Shown: positions 43,201 through 54,916, counted from the first letter of the stretch. The stretch is 64,000 nucleotides of DNA from Pyropia yezoensis (GCA_009829735.1 CM020619.1:22340898-22404897); one strand, 5' to 3'. Notes: a model not told the origin generated them from the sequence alone. Made by a program: numbers and translations.

Positions 43201-46200
43201 CAACGTTTGCCACCGCAGCGACTCAAAATTCTTGATGTGGTGCGCCTCATCCAGGACCAAATAGGCCCACTGCATGCGACGCAAGACAGCTGCGTCCGCC
43301 ACCGCCAGGGCGTATGAAGTAATCACCACGTGCACAGCGTTAGGCAAGCCCCACCCCCGACGCTTCGCCCTGCGCTCCTTGAGGCTCCCGAAGTAAGAGA
43401 TCACCTTGAAACCTGGGCACCACCGCTTGAATTCAATCTCCCAGTTCAGCATCACTGACGTGGGCACGACAATCAGGTGCGGACCCCAAAGATGATGTTC
43501 GAGCGCAAGGTGCGCGAAGAGAGCAATCGTCATAATCGTCTTGCCCAGGCCCATGTCATCCGCTAAGACACCGTTCAGCTTCTTCGAGTACAGCGCAGCC
43601 AGCCAATCAAGCCCAGCACGCTGATACGAGCGCAGGTGACCGCCGCGCAGAAGCGCCGTCGGCTCCTCCACCGCATACGTCGGTTCTGCTTCGGTAGCAA
43701 CAGCAGATAGCGTTCTTGGCAGTGCTTCCGCAGCGGAGGTTGATCGCGCAGCAGGAGTGCTAAGAGCACCCGTCTCCGCGGAACTTGCTGCTTTGGGGGA
43801 AGTGCCAGACGACACGACCATAGGTGTTGGAGTTGTTGCTCCGCCTGGGACAGGTTGATGAGAAGCCACGCGAAGGCCCATCGCCGGGTTAGGACTGGTA
43901 ACGACAGGGCTGGCTACATTGGAACCTGAGCACTTTGCCATCGCAGAAGGCACTGAGGAAGGTTTTGCGGTGGAAGCCGCTCCTACAAAGGTAGGGCTAG
44001 CAGTCGGCGGCTCATCGCGACCTCGCGGGGTCCCATCAGGCAAGGGTGAACCGCCGTCAGCTGCCGGAGGAGTGAGACGCGGTACATCAGGGCGATTGGC
44101 GCTCGTGCACGCAACCACGCCACTGTCGACCTGTGCGTTCTTATCCGCAGAGCCAATCGCCACGGCCGATGCTGGCTTCTCAACCACTCCACGTGACTGA
44201 ACGAAGTCGGCAACAGCATCTTCGAGCCCGCGTCCGCAAACGACCCCGTTCAAACCGGCGTCTGCGTCAGAACCCGGTGCCTGCTTGGCCCCAACCACAG
44301 CAGCAGAAAGAGGCCTAGGCGGCGCCGGTCGTTGTGTCGCCACACCTGCGGGAGCGCGTTGGCCTCCGGGCCCACCTAATGAGGTCAACACATCGCTCTG
44401 AGCTGCAGAGCTGGGTGCGTGAACCGCATCCGTCAGCGTCGATACAGCGTGCTTCGGGGTCGCAGCTAGGGCGTCAGGAGTGTCCGAGTCGGTGTCCACG
44501 GCCGCAGAGCTGCTGCCCCTAGCACTCCTTTCCTCGTCGCTGGTGGACGCTGAAGAGCCATCCGACGAGCCCGACGCTGCATAGTTATCATTGTCGTTGG
44601 CATAAGCATCGACGTCGACGCCTTGCAGCCGTAGCAGGTCTTCCAATGGCATCTCGGCTTCGCTAGCAAGTCTTGCCGCCTCCGTGTCGTCGCGCTCCTC
44701 GGTCGCCTCGGCCTCAGCAATCGTAGTTTCGTCGTCCATCACCTCCTCAGCGATGGCATCCAGAGCTTTCATCTTGAGCGACACACCAGCATCGACAGTA
44801 GGTGAACAGCCAGACTTGCCTGACACAGCTGCCCGAGACGCCAGAGCACTTGGGCTAGACCGCGACCTCCTCCTCGGCACATCACCGTTGGTGGCCGACG
44901 AAGGCCGCATCTCTACATCGTCCTGTGCTTGTGGGCAAGAACCACCGACAGCGCCACCTCCGTCGCTGGGATGTTTGTCGCTGGACGTTCTTGATGGCGA
45001 TGCTCGGGGCGCCGACTGAAAAGCGTCAGAGCCGCCAGGTGATGTGTCCATGCCGCCGACACCGCCATGTGGTGCGTCTGGTGCGGCCTCCAGCCGCCGC
45101 TGGGCTCCACCAGTCGCAGCAGACGGAGCACTATGCAGTTCACTGGCAATGACCTGCGTGTAGCGCTCCGTTTCCTGCAGCAGAAAATCCAGCTGGCGTT
45201 GCCGGAGCTCCTTTGTACGTGCCTCCTCCGCCAGATTCCGCCGATATTCGGCAAGCTGAGTTATCTGCTTCCAGAACCGCTTCACGTCGCGTGCGATGGA
45301 GTGCGCTAGCCGCACGCGGCGGACCTCCTCCTCGTGCGCCCGCCGCGCCGCGCGAGTGGCCTCCTCCGCACTGTGCCGCATGACCGACTTGGCAATCTTG
45401 CGAGCAGAGGCGACCTTCCACTTGGCCTGCTCACGAAAGTCAATGGCCATCCAGGCTGCCTCTTCCAGCAGGTAATCCCAGTGTGTCTTGCCGCGTTGCG
45501 CTTCCGGTTGCTTCGGAAGCCGGTTGCGAGCAAGCTCCGCGTTCCGCCGCTGGATGCCTTGCGCGCGCGCTATGATGGAGTTCTCCCGTACAACTTTGTC
45601 CGCAGCTTCACTTTCGGCCCAAACCGCAGCAGCAGGAACACCGGGGGAGAGCGGTATGGGGGCTGTCTTTGGGTACCATTGCGGCTCAGCTGGTAGCGTT
45701 TGAGGTAGATGAGAAGTGGCAGTGACAGCAGCATCGCGAGCAGCCACAGCAGCATCAATCTCGGCGATGTGAGACAGATGAGAGTCACGAACAGCAACGG
45801 CAGCAGCACGGACAACGTCGAGACGTTCCAACACAGCGCGCACAAGTGGGGCAGGCTGCGCCGGGGATGAAGATTCATCGCCAATCCGATGCACTGTTGA
45901 GGTACGGAGCCGCTTGGCTGGTCGCGGGGGAGTTGACGAGCCGCTTGGCGCCTTGACGGCGGCACCTGCTGGGTGGTCCGCGGCGGAAGGGTGGCCACCA
46001 GGGGATGATGACGATAGAGCAAGAGGCACATGGCCAGCCACTGAACGTCAAAAGTAACAAGATAAAAAAAGCGGGAACACCTTGTTAGTACATGGATAGA
46101 ACAGAACACAGCAGAGGCACACCACCTGCCGAGGGACAAGAATGACCAGAAGAATGAGGAAAAAGTCGTCTGTGTGCATGATGTACGAGCATAGTTCAAC

Positions 46201-46633
46201 ACGAGACGAGCAGGACGAGACGACATCTGGCTACCCACAAGTAGACGGACACGTGCACAGCATCGAAGGAGCAGCCATCATATAGACGACCAGGTAGAAG
46301 CGTAGCCGACAGCCAGAGGTTCCCCATGCAGGAGTAAAGCCAAGACGCAGTGTCCTCAAAGAATCCGAGCACGACTCCACTGGGCGCGCGCACACCACCA
46401 CTCTTGATGAAAGACTGGCAGTCGGCGTCGGCGTCACCGTAGCCCTCGCATTGACCCCCGCAGCGACGGGCGAGCAAACACAATAATGGAAGAGCAATAC
46501 ATAGGTCACCCATAAAAGGGCGGCAAAAAAAAAACGCACGACGAAACGGCAGGCCAGCACAAATAAACATACCTGGTGGCTCGGTAGCTGACTGGGGTGT
46601 TGGGGCTTTGGCGCTTCCATCATTTGTCCCCAT
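37252..46633 (-). CDS. SWR1/PIE1/EP400-type chromatin-remodelling ATPase
   Basis: The coding sequence is 46633-46573 joined to 46040-37252, giving 2949 residues. The ATPase is expected to drive exchange of H2A for H2A.Z as core of a SWR1-type complex. The HSA domain lies near residues 206-282 (THWDYLLEEAAWMAIDFREQ, then ARDVKRFWKQI). ATPase lobe 1 has LRSYQRAGLDWL, Walker A DDMGLGKT near 848, DEAHHIKN near 950 and LTGTPLQN. Lobe 2 starts near 1510 (VLIFTQMNRMLDILESFLSL) and has QAQDRVHRIGQ near 1600. The insert of several hundred residues between the lobes is typical of the SWR1/INO80 group. A SANT/Myb domain near 2365 (RQNWTREEEALLLRLVGQL) favours PIE1/EP400/Domino. The tail is Gly/Arg and Ala rich. 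Confidence 0.92.
46041..46572 (-). other. first intron of the SWR1-type gene
   Basis: The long frame opens only with GTG at 46041. On the minus strand the acceptor is TTTTGACGTTCAG, preceded by a T-rich tract. A donor CAG|GTATGT follows a 20-codon frame that starts with ATG at 46633 (MGTNDGSAKAPTPQSATEPP). Joining gives a GTG valine codon and an uninterrupted protein. The intron is 532 bp. It is deduced from splice signals only. Confidence 0.7.
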
Positions 46634-47666
46634 TGGCCGTGCGGCACTCAACACCGGTCCGCAAGTTGCAGCCGCGCCCGCCGCGTCCGCGTCATCAGCG
46701 CGCCGCTGTGGCCCACCATACACAGACACAAAAAAAAAGGCGGGGACAATGGGGGCTGCACTGGGCAAGCTCACGAGGGCGTCAGAAATTGGCGACCCTG
46801 AAAATGTGACAATGCCACGTGGCCGAAGCAGGCACGTCGGCGCGGTGCTCTTCCCCCCCCTCCCCCCCCTCTTCCGCCACCCTCCACGCTCCCACCGAGG
46901 AGATCCTCTCCATCCACGACAACGAGGTAAAGGTCCAAGACGACGGGAAGAAGACGAACCCACTTCAACACCACCCTGTGAACCAAACGACCGAAACGTA
47001 CCGTAGCGGGCGCCCCAGAACCTCACCAGGGCGGCCGATCGAGCCAACAGCGACGGGGATATAAAGGGAGCAGCAGCCCAGTGCCACCTGCGCCCCAATA
47101 CGGCCGCTATAGCTGCAGCAAGGAAGAGATCCGGAGCAGCACAAAAACACCGTTCCCCAACGCTCAGGCGGGGGGGGTGACGGACGGCCAGCCGGCGACG
47201 ACGATGGCGAAGCCGCACGCATGCGCGCGCGTGCGCGCGCGCGCGCGCGCCCCGCGGCCCGAGAATGCGTTGCTGGCGAGCTGGAACGAAAATGGTGGCC
47301 CCCCCATCAGTCCAGTTGTATCGCGAGGTCGATCGCATCAATTACAGCGTGCGTGAGCGAGACACCCCGGAATGATAAAAGTACATCGTATGTCGTTCAC
47401 TTTACGACACGTTGCAATATAGATCTCTAGCATTTGAGCCGACTTTTCCTGGATCTCTGGCGATGATCCCACCACGACGCTCGGCCAACCAGGTGTATCC
47501 TTTTGTGTATACTCTCCCTCGAAAGAGAATCAAACGACGCTGTCCCGTGGCCCAGACGACGCTGATGCTAAAATCGCTAATCTTGACCCTTTGGGACGCG
47601 ATTCCACCCGGCGACCTAAGCCCACAGGTGCTCCTGCCACCCGCTTCCCACCCGCACATCACTTGC

Positions 47667-47702
<36 letters not shown>

Positions 47703-48379
47703 CTTGCCCTCCGCTCCCTCCCTTGTCCTCCCCTAACTCCTCCGACCCCCTTCCCCTTCCACTGCGGCTTCCGCCCCCCCCGCAATCCCTCTCTCTGGGC
47801 TGACCCGCCCGCCGGGCTGGAAGGAGGGAAGCGGACACGTACGAGAGCTGTCAAAGATCCACCTTCTCCTCAAAGTTGAATGCTGTTAATGCTGTATCCC
47901 CAAGAACAAAAAAGAACACAAAGCAGTGTCCTCGTTATGAGAGCAGTTGTCTATCTCCCGTGCAGTATCTTCTGCGACTAGCTCCCAGTGCACATGAAGT
48001 TCAGCACTATCAGGACCCTCGCTTCCGCATGATCTTGGGGCCTGTGCGAGAGAACGCGAGCGTAAAAAAGCCCCCCACCCCTTCGCCAGCAGTCGCCTCT
48101 GCGTCCTCACCGCCCTAAAGCCATGGCAGGTGGCACCTCCGTCGAGCACGTGCGCGCCTCATCGTCGAACTGTCCGCGGCGGGACCTGCCCCTTACCATG
48201 ACATCTCGACTCACCTCTGTCATGAGATCCCGCCAGTCGCAGCCATGGCGCCACCCTCTCCCCTCTTCAGACTTGTCTGTTGATATGAAACGCCCCGATC
48301 TCCCCGGAAAGAGCCAATTGGCCGCCGTGTTCCCGTGAGAGTTCGACCCAGATGCTCGAGATGTGGAACCAGAATTGCT
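46634..48379. other. upstream region of the SWR1-type gene; simple repeats
   Basis: It should contain the promoter of the gene to the left. An alternating GC/GT run lies at 47221-47250 and a C33 run at 47668-47700. GATATAAAG at about 47057 is a TATA-like box on the plus strand. The ORFs overlap one another and show no motif. Confidence 0.45.
47668..47700 (+). repeat. poly-C tract (C33)
   Basis: Thirty-three C in a row. The length is likely unreliable. Confidence 0.9.
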
Positions 48380-48625
48380 AAATGAAGAGGGAGTGGGCCC
48401 GACCAACCGTAGAAGAAAAAGACGAACTCCACATACCGTTAACGCAAAGAAGACAGACCTTCATCGCATGGACACTCGATGAGGAGCCGGCCAGTCTGAA
48501 GGCGGCGGCGACCCCCCACGTCAAAGATATGGGCGAACTGACATGCTGGTCGAGCCATCCAGCGAAGGCCGAGCGGCCAATCGCTCCGAACAAGACGATC
48601 AAAGCAAACAATTCCTCCTAAATAG
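48380..48625 (-). repeat. diverged LTR-like piece of family E
   Basis: Its reverse complement is similar to 50515-50757 (shared blocks include ATCTTTGANGTGGGGG and GCGATGAAGG). The match is weak and has short gaps. The plus copy lies directly before a primer binding site, so this one is probably an old inverted LTR piece. Confidence 0.45.
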
Positions 48626-48684
48626 AGCCTGCGCAAGTCAGATTTCTGTCCAGATCCGAGATTTGCAGTTTTCCCAACTTCATC

Positions 48685-49981
48685 ATAGAGGCACATCCAT
48701 GAAATCACATCCTGTCACGCAAAGTCACAAATTCTTTTTGCAGCCTGGCCCCTCTCTTCGAGTCTTTGGCACCCCACTACCAACAGATCGGTGTATCCCC
48801 ACGTGCCAGGCGACACACCATCGTCTTTACCAGAGTGTGCGCTTTACGTCCATGTGTGGTTTCTAAGAAAAACATTGAAAACTGGCCACGTGGTGGTCTT
48901 GAGAGTGCATCATCCAATATACCTGCTTGCTCGTCGCTTGCTCTATGTACCCTCCACCACCAGGCACCTACGGACGGAGCTACGCCCCAAGGTACATCCC
49001 ACAGACCACCCTACGTCTACTGATGCATAAAACGCGATGAGTTTCTATGATGTGCAGCCCAAGAGAGCGGTCTTTTTCACAAACTTGGTGCCAAATACAG
49101 CTATTCCTGCCCCTCCCCCCCCCCACAGACTGGAGAAGGACAGCCGCCAGGCACTGGCATAGCCCATACGATAGCTGTGTGTCCTTGTGAGCCTTAGGGA
49201 GCACGAAAGTCCCACTGCCGACATCTCAACATGGACCCAGGGCCGGGTTTTTGCTCAACGACGGACCCTTGTCCTGAAGCCTGTCGCTACAAAAACATAG
49301 TGCACCCACACAGGGATGAGAGGCTCTCTCTGTTCCATGGTCTTCAGCAAGGACCCTGTACGGATCCTGGCTAAAAGACGGGCGCTCAAAGCGTGTCTGG
49401 ACCGTCGTTGAGCAAAAACCCGGCCCTGGGTCCATGTTGAGATGTCGGCAGTGGGACTTTCGTGCTCCCTAAGGCTCACAAGGACACACAGCTATCGTAT
49501 GGGCTATGCCAGTGCCTGGCGGCTGTCCTTCTCCAGTCTGTGGGGGGGGGGAGGGGCAGGAATAGCTGTATTTGGCACCAAGTTTGTGAAAAAGACCGCT
49601 CTCTTGGGCTGCACATCATAGAAACTCATCGCGTTTTATGCATCAGTAGACGTAGGGTGGTCTGTGGGATGTACCTTGGGGCGTAGCTCCGTCCGTAGGT
49701 GCCTGGTGGTGGAGGGTACATAGAGCAAGCGACGAGCAAGCAGGTATATTGGATGATGCACTCTCAAGACCACCACGTGGCCAGTTTTCAATGTTTTTCT
49801 TAGAAACCACACATGGACGTAAAGCGCACACTCTGGTAAAGACGATGGTGTGTCGCCTGGCACGTGGGGATACACCGATCTGTTGGTAGTGGGGTGCCAA
49901 AGACTCGAAGAGAGGGGCCAGGCTGCAAAAAGAATTTGTGACTTTGCGTGACAGGATGTGACTTCATGGAAGTGCCTCATA
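48685..49981. repeat. near-perfect palindrome, 580-bp arms, 137-bp loop
   Basis: The left arm 48685-49264 is the reverse complement of the right arm 49402-49981. Every checked position pairs with a constant coordinate sum of 98666, so the arms have no length difference, even in a C10/G10 run. A few mismatches appear only at the outer 30 bases. The loop is 49265-49401. The arms hold no convincing gene. It could be a recent foldback duplication or an assembly artefact. Confidence 0.9.
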
Positions 49982-50514
49982 TGAGGACGACCGCGAGAAC
50001 AATCTGTATCTGACCAACGAAATGCCTCAGATGGTGCCTCTCAGGCCATCGTGTGCTCAGCATGAGGGTCCGTTCTTGTACAATCAGTAAGATCTGACAC
50101 TCTTTCTAGAGTTCTCACCACTTCGAGGCGAGAACAAGCACCGGCTGAGCGCTTCACACTGTTTTTGACATGAATGATTTGAGATGGAGGGAGAACCGGC
50201 TAGATCGGACGAAAACGACAAGAGTGTTTTGACAAGCCAGCCTTCGTTCCGATGACTGTGGCGACTGTAGCCAATCACCAGGTTCTTTCGGCGGATGTGC
50301 TGAAGCACACCATTGGTGAGCTCTCCGCTGCCAGCATGGGATTGGCCCTTGCTGTAACACATCCGCCGCTCATACCGAACTCCGGTATTTACGGGCTTGT
50401 AGCTCCCCTGACTGGTGGCCTTAAACTTGTTGGTTTGGGATCACTTGCGGCTCGCTCTTTGGGGGACTACTTTATTTTGTTTGTTTATCCGTCCTTGCAT
50501 TGGAGGGTTCTTTT
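49982..50514. other. no gene recognised
   Basis: This is the sequence between the palindrome and the E LTR piece. A 94-codon ORF at 50252-50536 is hydrophobic in part but has no recognisable motif. Confidence 0.4.
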
Positions 50515-50757
50515 GTATTGTTTGCCATTCTCGTAGCGATCGGTTATTCGGCCTCCGCTCGGTCGCTCGACCGGCATGATGTTTCGCCCCTATCTTTGAT
50601 GTGGGGGCACGCCGCCTCCGTCGGGCTGGCTTGCTCCCCACCGAACGTCCGGGCGATGAAGGACTGTATTGTTTGCCTTAACGATAACAGCTGTTGCTTT
50701 CCGCTCATGCGGCCGGCCGGTCCCATTTCCTCTTTATTGATCAACATTTACTCCACG
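50515..50757 (+). repeat. LTR-like piece of family E (5' LTR end)
   Basis: It ends …TTTACTCCA just before a 19-base primer binding site at 50759. CTTTATTG near 50731 is a possible poly(A)-type signal. The left border is not defined. Confidence 0.45.
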
Positions 50758-50758
50758 T

Positions 50759-50777
50759 TGGTGGAGCAGCAGGGGAT
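50759..50777 (+). other. retrotransposon primer binding site
   Basis: The sequence TGGTGGAGCAGCAGGGGAT begins with TGG, complementary to a tRNA CCA end. The identical 19 bases occur on the minus strand next to the 5' LTR of element F (63420-63402). The implied tRNA end has a 7-base acceptor strand CTGCTCC and discriminator A. Confidence 0.65.
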
Positions 50778-50954
50778 ACTGCTCGTGTGCGGCGCCGCCG
50801 TACGCTCATACGTGTTACTTTTTGCCTTGTGGCAGTTGCGTTGACGATCATTAGATCGGGTTAGCGCGGGGCGACGACACCGATTGGTGGAGGCTGAGCG
50901 ACGCCGGTCGTCGTGCCACTGGGATCTTTACATCAGTGACGCCGTGCGCGCCGA

Positions 50955-52228
50955 TTGGAGCTTACGCCGGTCTTCGATATGACTACGGGAGCACCTGACG
51001 GCGCTCGACGCCCCAAGGGTAGGGAGTCACCCTGCCTTCAGGTTACACGGCTCCAGGCGGAGGAGGTGGAACAGTCCGTCCTCCGGCTCCGGGAGTTATC
51101 ACCCCGGCTCCCTCTCCGGGGGATATTACATCCAAGCTGGAGAGCCTGAAGGCGGTGGTGGAGACACTTCGCTCCCACCTTGAGGCCCAAGAGGTTGCTT
51201 ACCAGACATTTCAAGAGGCCAACGCCCTGATGGGGACTCATCTTGAGGAGCTGAAGAAGCCACCTTCAAGTGAGACGGTACGTCAACGGACGCCGTCAAA
51301 CCGACGGCTGGTGGCCTAGGAAGAAACGGGCGACCAGCCCCGATCTACCTCTAACCCGCCCAACGGCAATCTTCAAATGAAGAGCCGTCGGATCCGCTCA
51401 CTTGAGCGCCGAATCACGACCCTCTGATCGGATGCTGTGGCAAAGCTTACAAGTGTACGGGGGGGAGACACATCATTCACTGATGATGAGACATCTACCG
51501 ATGACTCACCATCCTGGTCTTCCTCGTCTTCGGACGAAAGTTGCGATGGTGGCGGGGACCCGTCCCCGCCTACCAGCCCAAGCTCTTTGAGCACGGACTT
51601 TAGCTTGTCGGAGAGCTCATCCACTCGACGTCGTCGCATGCGTAGGCATCGTCGCCAACCCAGACCCGCGATCGGGCTGATGGAATCGGTATCCGTAAAT
51701 TGGTCATTCGACCAGTCAACAGTCGGTTCAAATCACTACTGGACTACCGCACGTACTTTCTGCTACGCCGTAGTATCAAGCAGACCCCCTCTATGGTCAA
51801 GGATACCAGCAAGATGAACAAGCGCCTTGATGGCGCATTCTGAGGTCAAGACTCCTTCAATGAAGGCGTCCCCCTCGGTGAAATCACCTTTTCGACGACC
51901 TTTCGCCGTGCATCCGACGCTGCCGGATGGACACATGGTCAGGCATTTCCGCTAATGGCCCTCCGGCTTTCCGGGCGGCCAAGCGATCTTTCGCCAGTGC
52001 TGTCAACACCGTGGAACGCGACAAACGCGGTGAGTTAAACCCCGATGGTGACGGAGTCAACTGGCTTATTAAGAAGTACGCTACTCATGCCGCACTGGCA
52101 ACAGCTTACCACGACATTTTCACGATGTGCCAATTGGACACTGAGGTCCCGCAAGTGCTCGGCACCCGCGACGAAGCCGCATGGGATCGCCTTTTTGGCC
52201 TATTTAGCGCTCAAGATGTCAAGGATAT
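50955..52228 (+). pseudogene. retrotransposon Gag-like region of family E, broken
   Basis: Frames in series look like one decayed protein. There is a coiled coil at about 51120-51315 (ITSKLESLKAVVETLRSHLE), then an acidic Ser-rich piece (DDETSTDDSPSWSSSSSDES) with a basic RRRRMRRHRR end. Last is a globular-looking part at 51927-52228 (NWLIKKYATHAALATAYHD). Stops after RRLVA and RITTL interrupt it, and at least one shift near 51700. It lies downstream of a primer binding site. It is cut at 52229 by LTR A. No zinc knuckle is seen, so Gag is an inference from position. Confidence 0.45.
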
Positions 52229-52842
52229 TGCGAGGAACCACCATCACTTGGGCATCCCTCAACGTACTCGTGATGGGTGTCAGCGACCTGAGCCAGCCAG
52301 CAGGGAGACAGGCTCCGGAAGAGAGGATTTGGGTGGTAAAGCTGGTAGGTCTGGAAAAGAGGACGGCGCGTCGTCGGTGGTGATCGAGGGGGGCTCAAAG
52401 GGTTACGGTAGTCTTTGGTCTGTGTCTTTCATTGCCCCTCCGGTCTCTTTCGGTGGCGCCGACACCCACGCACTTTATACTCGTGTCGGGGCACCGAGGG
52501 TGCCTCAAAGCATGCGTTTCCCCGTCGCGCCGCCGGTAGGCATAAAACGGACCTAAAACAATGCATTGCTTTCAGAACGAGGCATGGGCAGGCGTGAACA
52601 CTAAAGGAGCGCAGCCCCAGCTCGCTCCAAACGAAAGGGTCCGACGTTTGGCGCCTACTGCGCCGCCCTAGCCGGCTCCAGACGCCAGTCGGTCCAGAGG
52701 TCCCAGAGGCGTGTAAGCACGGTTCGATCGAATCGGCCGAATCGGCCAGCCGGCTAGCCAGTCACATCGCTGCAATGCAGTAGGGAGGACACTTTAACGG
52801 ACACGCCAGCTGTGGCAGGTGTGGCTCTTCATGGGTGCTGAC
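52229..52842 (-). repeat. LTR of family A, truncated by element D
   Basis: It starts TGCGAGGAACC and follows the other A copies through CACTTTATACTCG to CATGGGTGCTGAC, where the D LTR begins. The missing right part is absent from the window, being beyond the nested insertions or lost. Confidence 0.7.
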
Positions 52843-53312
52843 TGTGGCAAAAACCACTCGCACACGCTACACCCAAGTTGGGGCGGTGCGCAAGGGCTGC
52901 CTCCCGTGTCGGGGGAACCGGAAGAAGTGCAAGTCGCACACACTCTGTCCCTGTTGTGGGGCAATCCAACCCACTGACAAACAAGAAGATGGTGCGTGGG
53001 CCAACAGTTCCTTGGTCGGGACGGGGAAGCGAGGCCAAGCCCCGCTGTCCCTCCCCTTATCCCCCCAGGGTCCCCTCAGAATCTCGCCTGTCAGAATCTC
53101 CCACCCCAGCCCCTGCCCACCGGGCCACACGAAAATTCAAGACGATAAATGCAGAAAACCCTCAAATCCACGTTGGGTTTACTACTAAGCAAACTATCCC
53201 TAACTTAGGGAATATGGACCCAAATGGAGGGGGAGGAACGGGTCAGGCTAGTGGCCTGCCGCCCCTTGCATGGCACGTGTTTCCCCCCTACCTGCGGGTC
53301 AATACTGCCACA
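52843..53312 (-). repeat. 3' LTR of family D
   Basis: The plus strand starts TGTGGCAAAAACC and ends ATACTGCCACA; 470 bp. It is very close to the solo LTR at 18356-18823. On the minus strand it is preceded by GAGGAGAGGGAG (53313-53324), a polypurine tract touching the LTR, which sets the sense strand as minus. Confidence 0.85.
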
Positions 53313-53647
53313 CTCCCCTCTCCTCAGTTCCGACCGACCCGTTCGGCCGTGCGAGGGGGCGTAGAAACGCACATCGCGGCGTTGGGGGCGCGACTTGCTG
53401 TCCCCCCGGTACGTCACGTGGACGTGGAGGCGGTCACGTTGACCGCTCCTCTCCTCAAGCTTGCCCACTTGGCAGCTTGCTCTTATCGGTACTCACCTCA
53501 CCACCACCAACACATCCTCTTCACCTTACCCCGGGCCGGCCCACGCTAGGGAGGCCATCCATCTGCCCGCGGTCCGAGCCCCCCTCAGCTCGAGGTGGGT
53601 CTCGTGCAACTGCAACCAGGTCGTCTCTTCCTAACTTGGGGAGAGCC

Positions 53648-54345
53648 ATGGTGACCCTGGGGGTGGAGACTGACTCTTTGGATGAACGTATGGAGGACAC
53701 GTCCTACGATGCAGCGCCCGCCGGGACTTCCGGCGGGGGCTCCGCGGTCGCTTCGGGGGATGGGATGCCCGCGTCACCCGGCTTCGGGTTGGTGGCAGAA
53801 TCTCCCCCGGAGACGGGCCGCGTTGTTCCACGGGAGGCCTTGGGGCGGTGCTTTCACCCCGCTTGGCCTCTGTATAGGGAGGGGTTGACGGTTCTCCGCT
53901 GTGGCCGACTTGGCACAGCGATGAGTCGCGTATGGGACCGCCTACGGGAGAAGTTCCCCCGTAGGGTCGGGTTTCCTCCCGACTTCAGGACGGACCAGTT
54001 TGCCTTCCTGGATGAGGACGAGGTCGAAGACGTGCAGCGGGCCAAGGCCATGGTGGACCGCGGGGGTACTATCCCGGGCACTGGCGACGTGCCAACCATC
54101 ACTTGGGACGCGGTGGCAACTCCCCCCCCGTACCTTCGCGACGTCGATCCGCACACTCATCACTTTGATGTGCGGATGGAGAAGGACTTCCGGCGAGGTC
54201 TCTACTTGGTGACCTCGGCTCAACTCGAGTTTCCGCAACAGTCACCTGCTAGCAAGGAACAGTACTACCCTAAGAAGCCCGAGTGGTGGCCTCAAGTTGA
54301 GGTCCCCTACGGTTTTCCGGCGCTCCTGCCACGGTTGCTCGACCA
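53648..54345 (+). pseudogene. family-D antisense ORF, N-terminal 232 codons
   Basis: It opens with ATG (MVTLGVETDSLDERMEDTS) and runs without a stop into the F LTR. After an Ala/Gly/Ser-rich start comes a folded-looking part (REGLTVLRCGRLGTAMSRVW, DQFAFLDEDEVEDVQRAK). The end (YYPKKPEWWPQVEVPYGF) resembles YYPKVIPQQQEVEIPVGF of the F antisense ORF, and the preceding RRGLYLVTSAQLEF resembles RQRDFLVSCNHQEF. The homology is distant. The function is unknown. Confidence 0.6.
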
Positions 54346-54916
54346 TGTGGTATAAAACTCGATCCTCTCAGACACGTGTCAATATCCCTCGGGGGAAAGG
54401 GTCAGGTAACACAGAAAGGGGAACTACGAGAGTGGTATGCCTGTTGCCTCACGTGCCTGCTCGCAGAGCAAACAGATACGCACGGTAGTGCACACGGGGA
54501 AGAGGAAAGCAAACGCGCAGTTGTCTTTTTCCTGAGGGCGCGGGCCAAGGGCGCCTCGCTGTCCCTCTTAACGTGCATCTGGGGGAGCCTCGGCACGTTG
54601 GCCAGGTAGCCCCCCCATAACCCCGAGTGGCCCCGACCCGAGTCTAACCTCGTCAGGTCGGGGGCCACTATCACTACTAATTCTATTCCCACTCACTAAT
54701 CTCACACTCAAATTCTCTCAAATCAAGTCCCTCACAAGTATGCAAAAACCCATCAGCAATCCCTCTCTCATGTGTGGATAGCGTAGTCCACCGCATCCCA
54801 GTGCCGGGCACGGGCCATGGCCGCCAACCATCACCACACGGCGGGCGTGTTCTGGCACCTGGTGCCCTCTGGTTGTAGTCCCGGGTCGGCGCCAAGTCGG
54901 GGCCAGGGATGCTACA
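54346..54916 (-). repeat. 3' LTR of element F
   Basis: The plus strand reads TGTGGTATAAAACTCG…GGGATGCTACA. TATAAAA at 54351-54357 lies on the plus strand, five bases inside the border, pointing towards the antisense ORF. Nearly identical to 63425-63995. Confidence 0.92.

Larger units (their letters stand above)
52843..54345 (-). mobile_element. family-D gypsy element, 3' end only, interrupted by element F
   Basis: It has the 3' LTR (52843-53312), polypurine tract, untranslated region and the first 232 codons of the plus-strand antisense ORF (53648-54345). The F LTR cuts the ORF at 54346. The rest should follow beyond the right edge of the window. Confidence 0.75.

Noticed and set aside
37252..46041. 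Many sizeable ORFs on the plus strand inside the SWR1-type gene
   Set aside because: They lie opposite Ala/Gly/Pro/Ser-rich coding sequence in GC-rich DNA and have no motif. They are shadows.
48980..49686. Identical 74-codon ORFs on both arms of the palindrome as a duplicated gene
   Set aside because: Identity follows from the palindrome. The frame has no motif and other frames are equally open.
52835..53188. Zn2Cys6-like motif as a host transcription factor gene
   Set aside because: The sequence lies wholly inside a repeated LTR with defined ends, and the cysteine pattern is incomplete.
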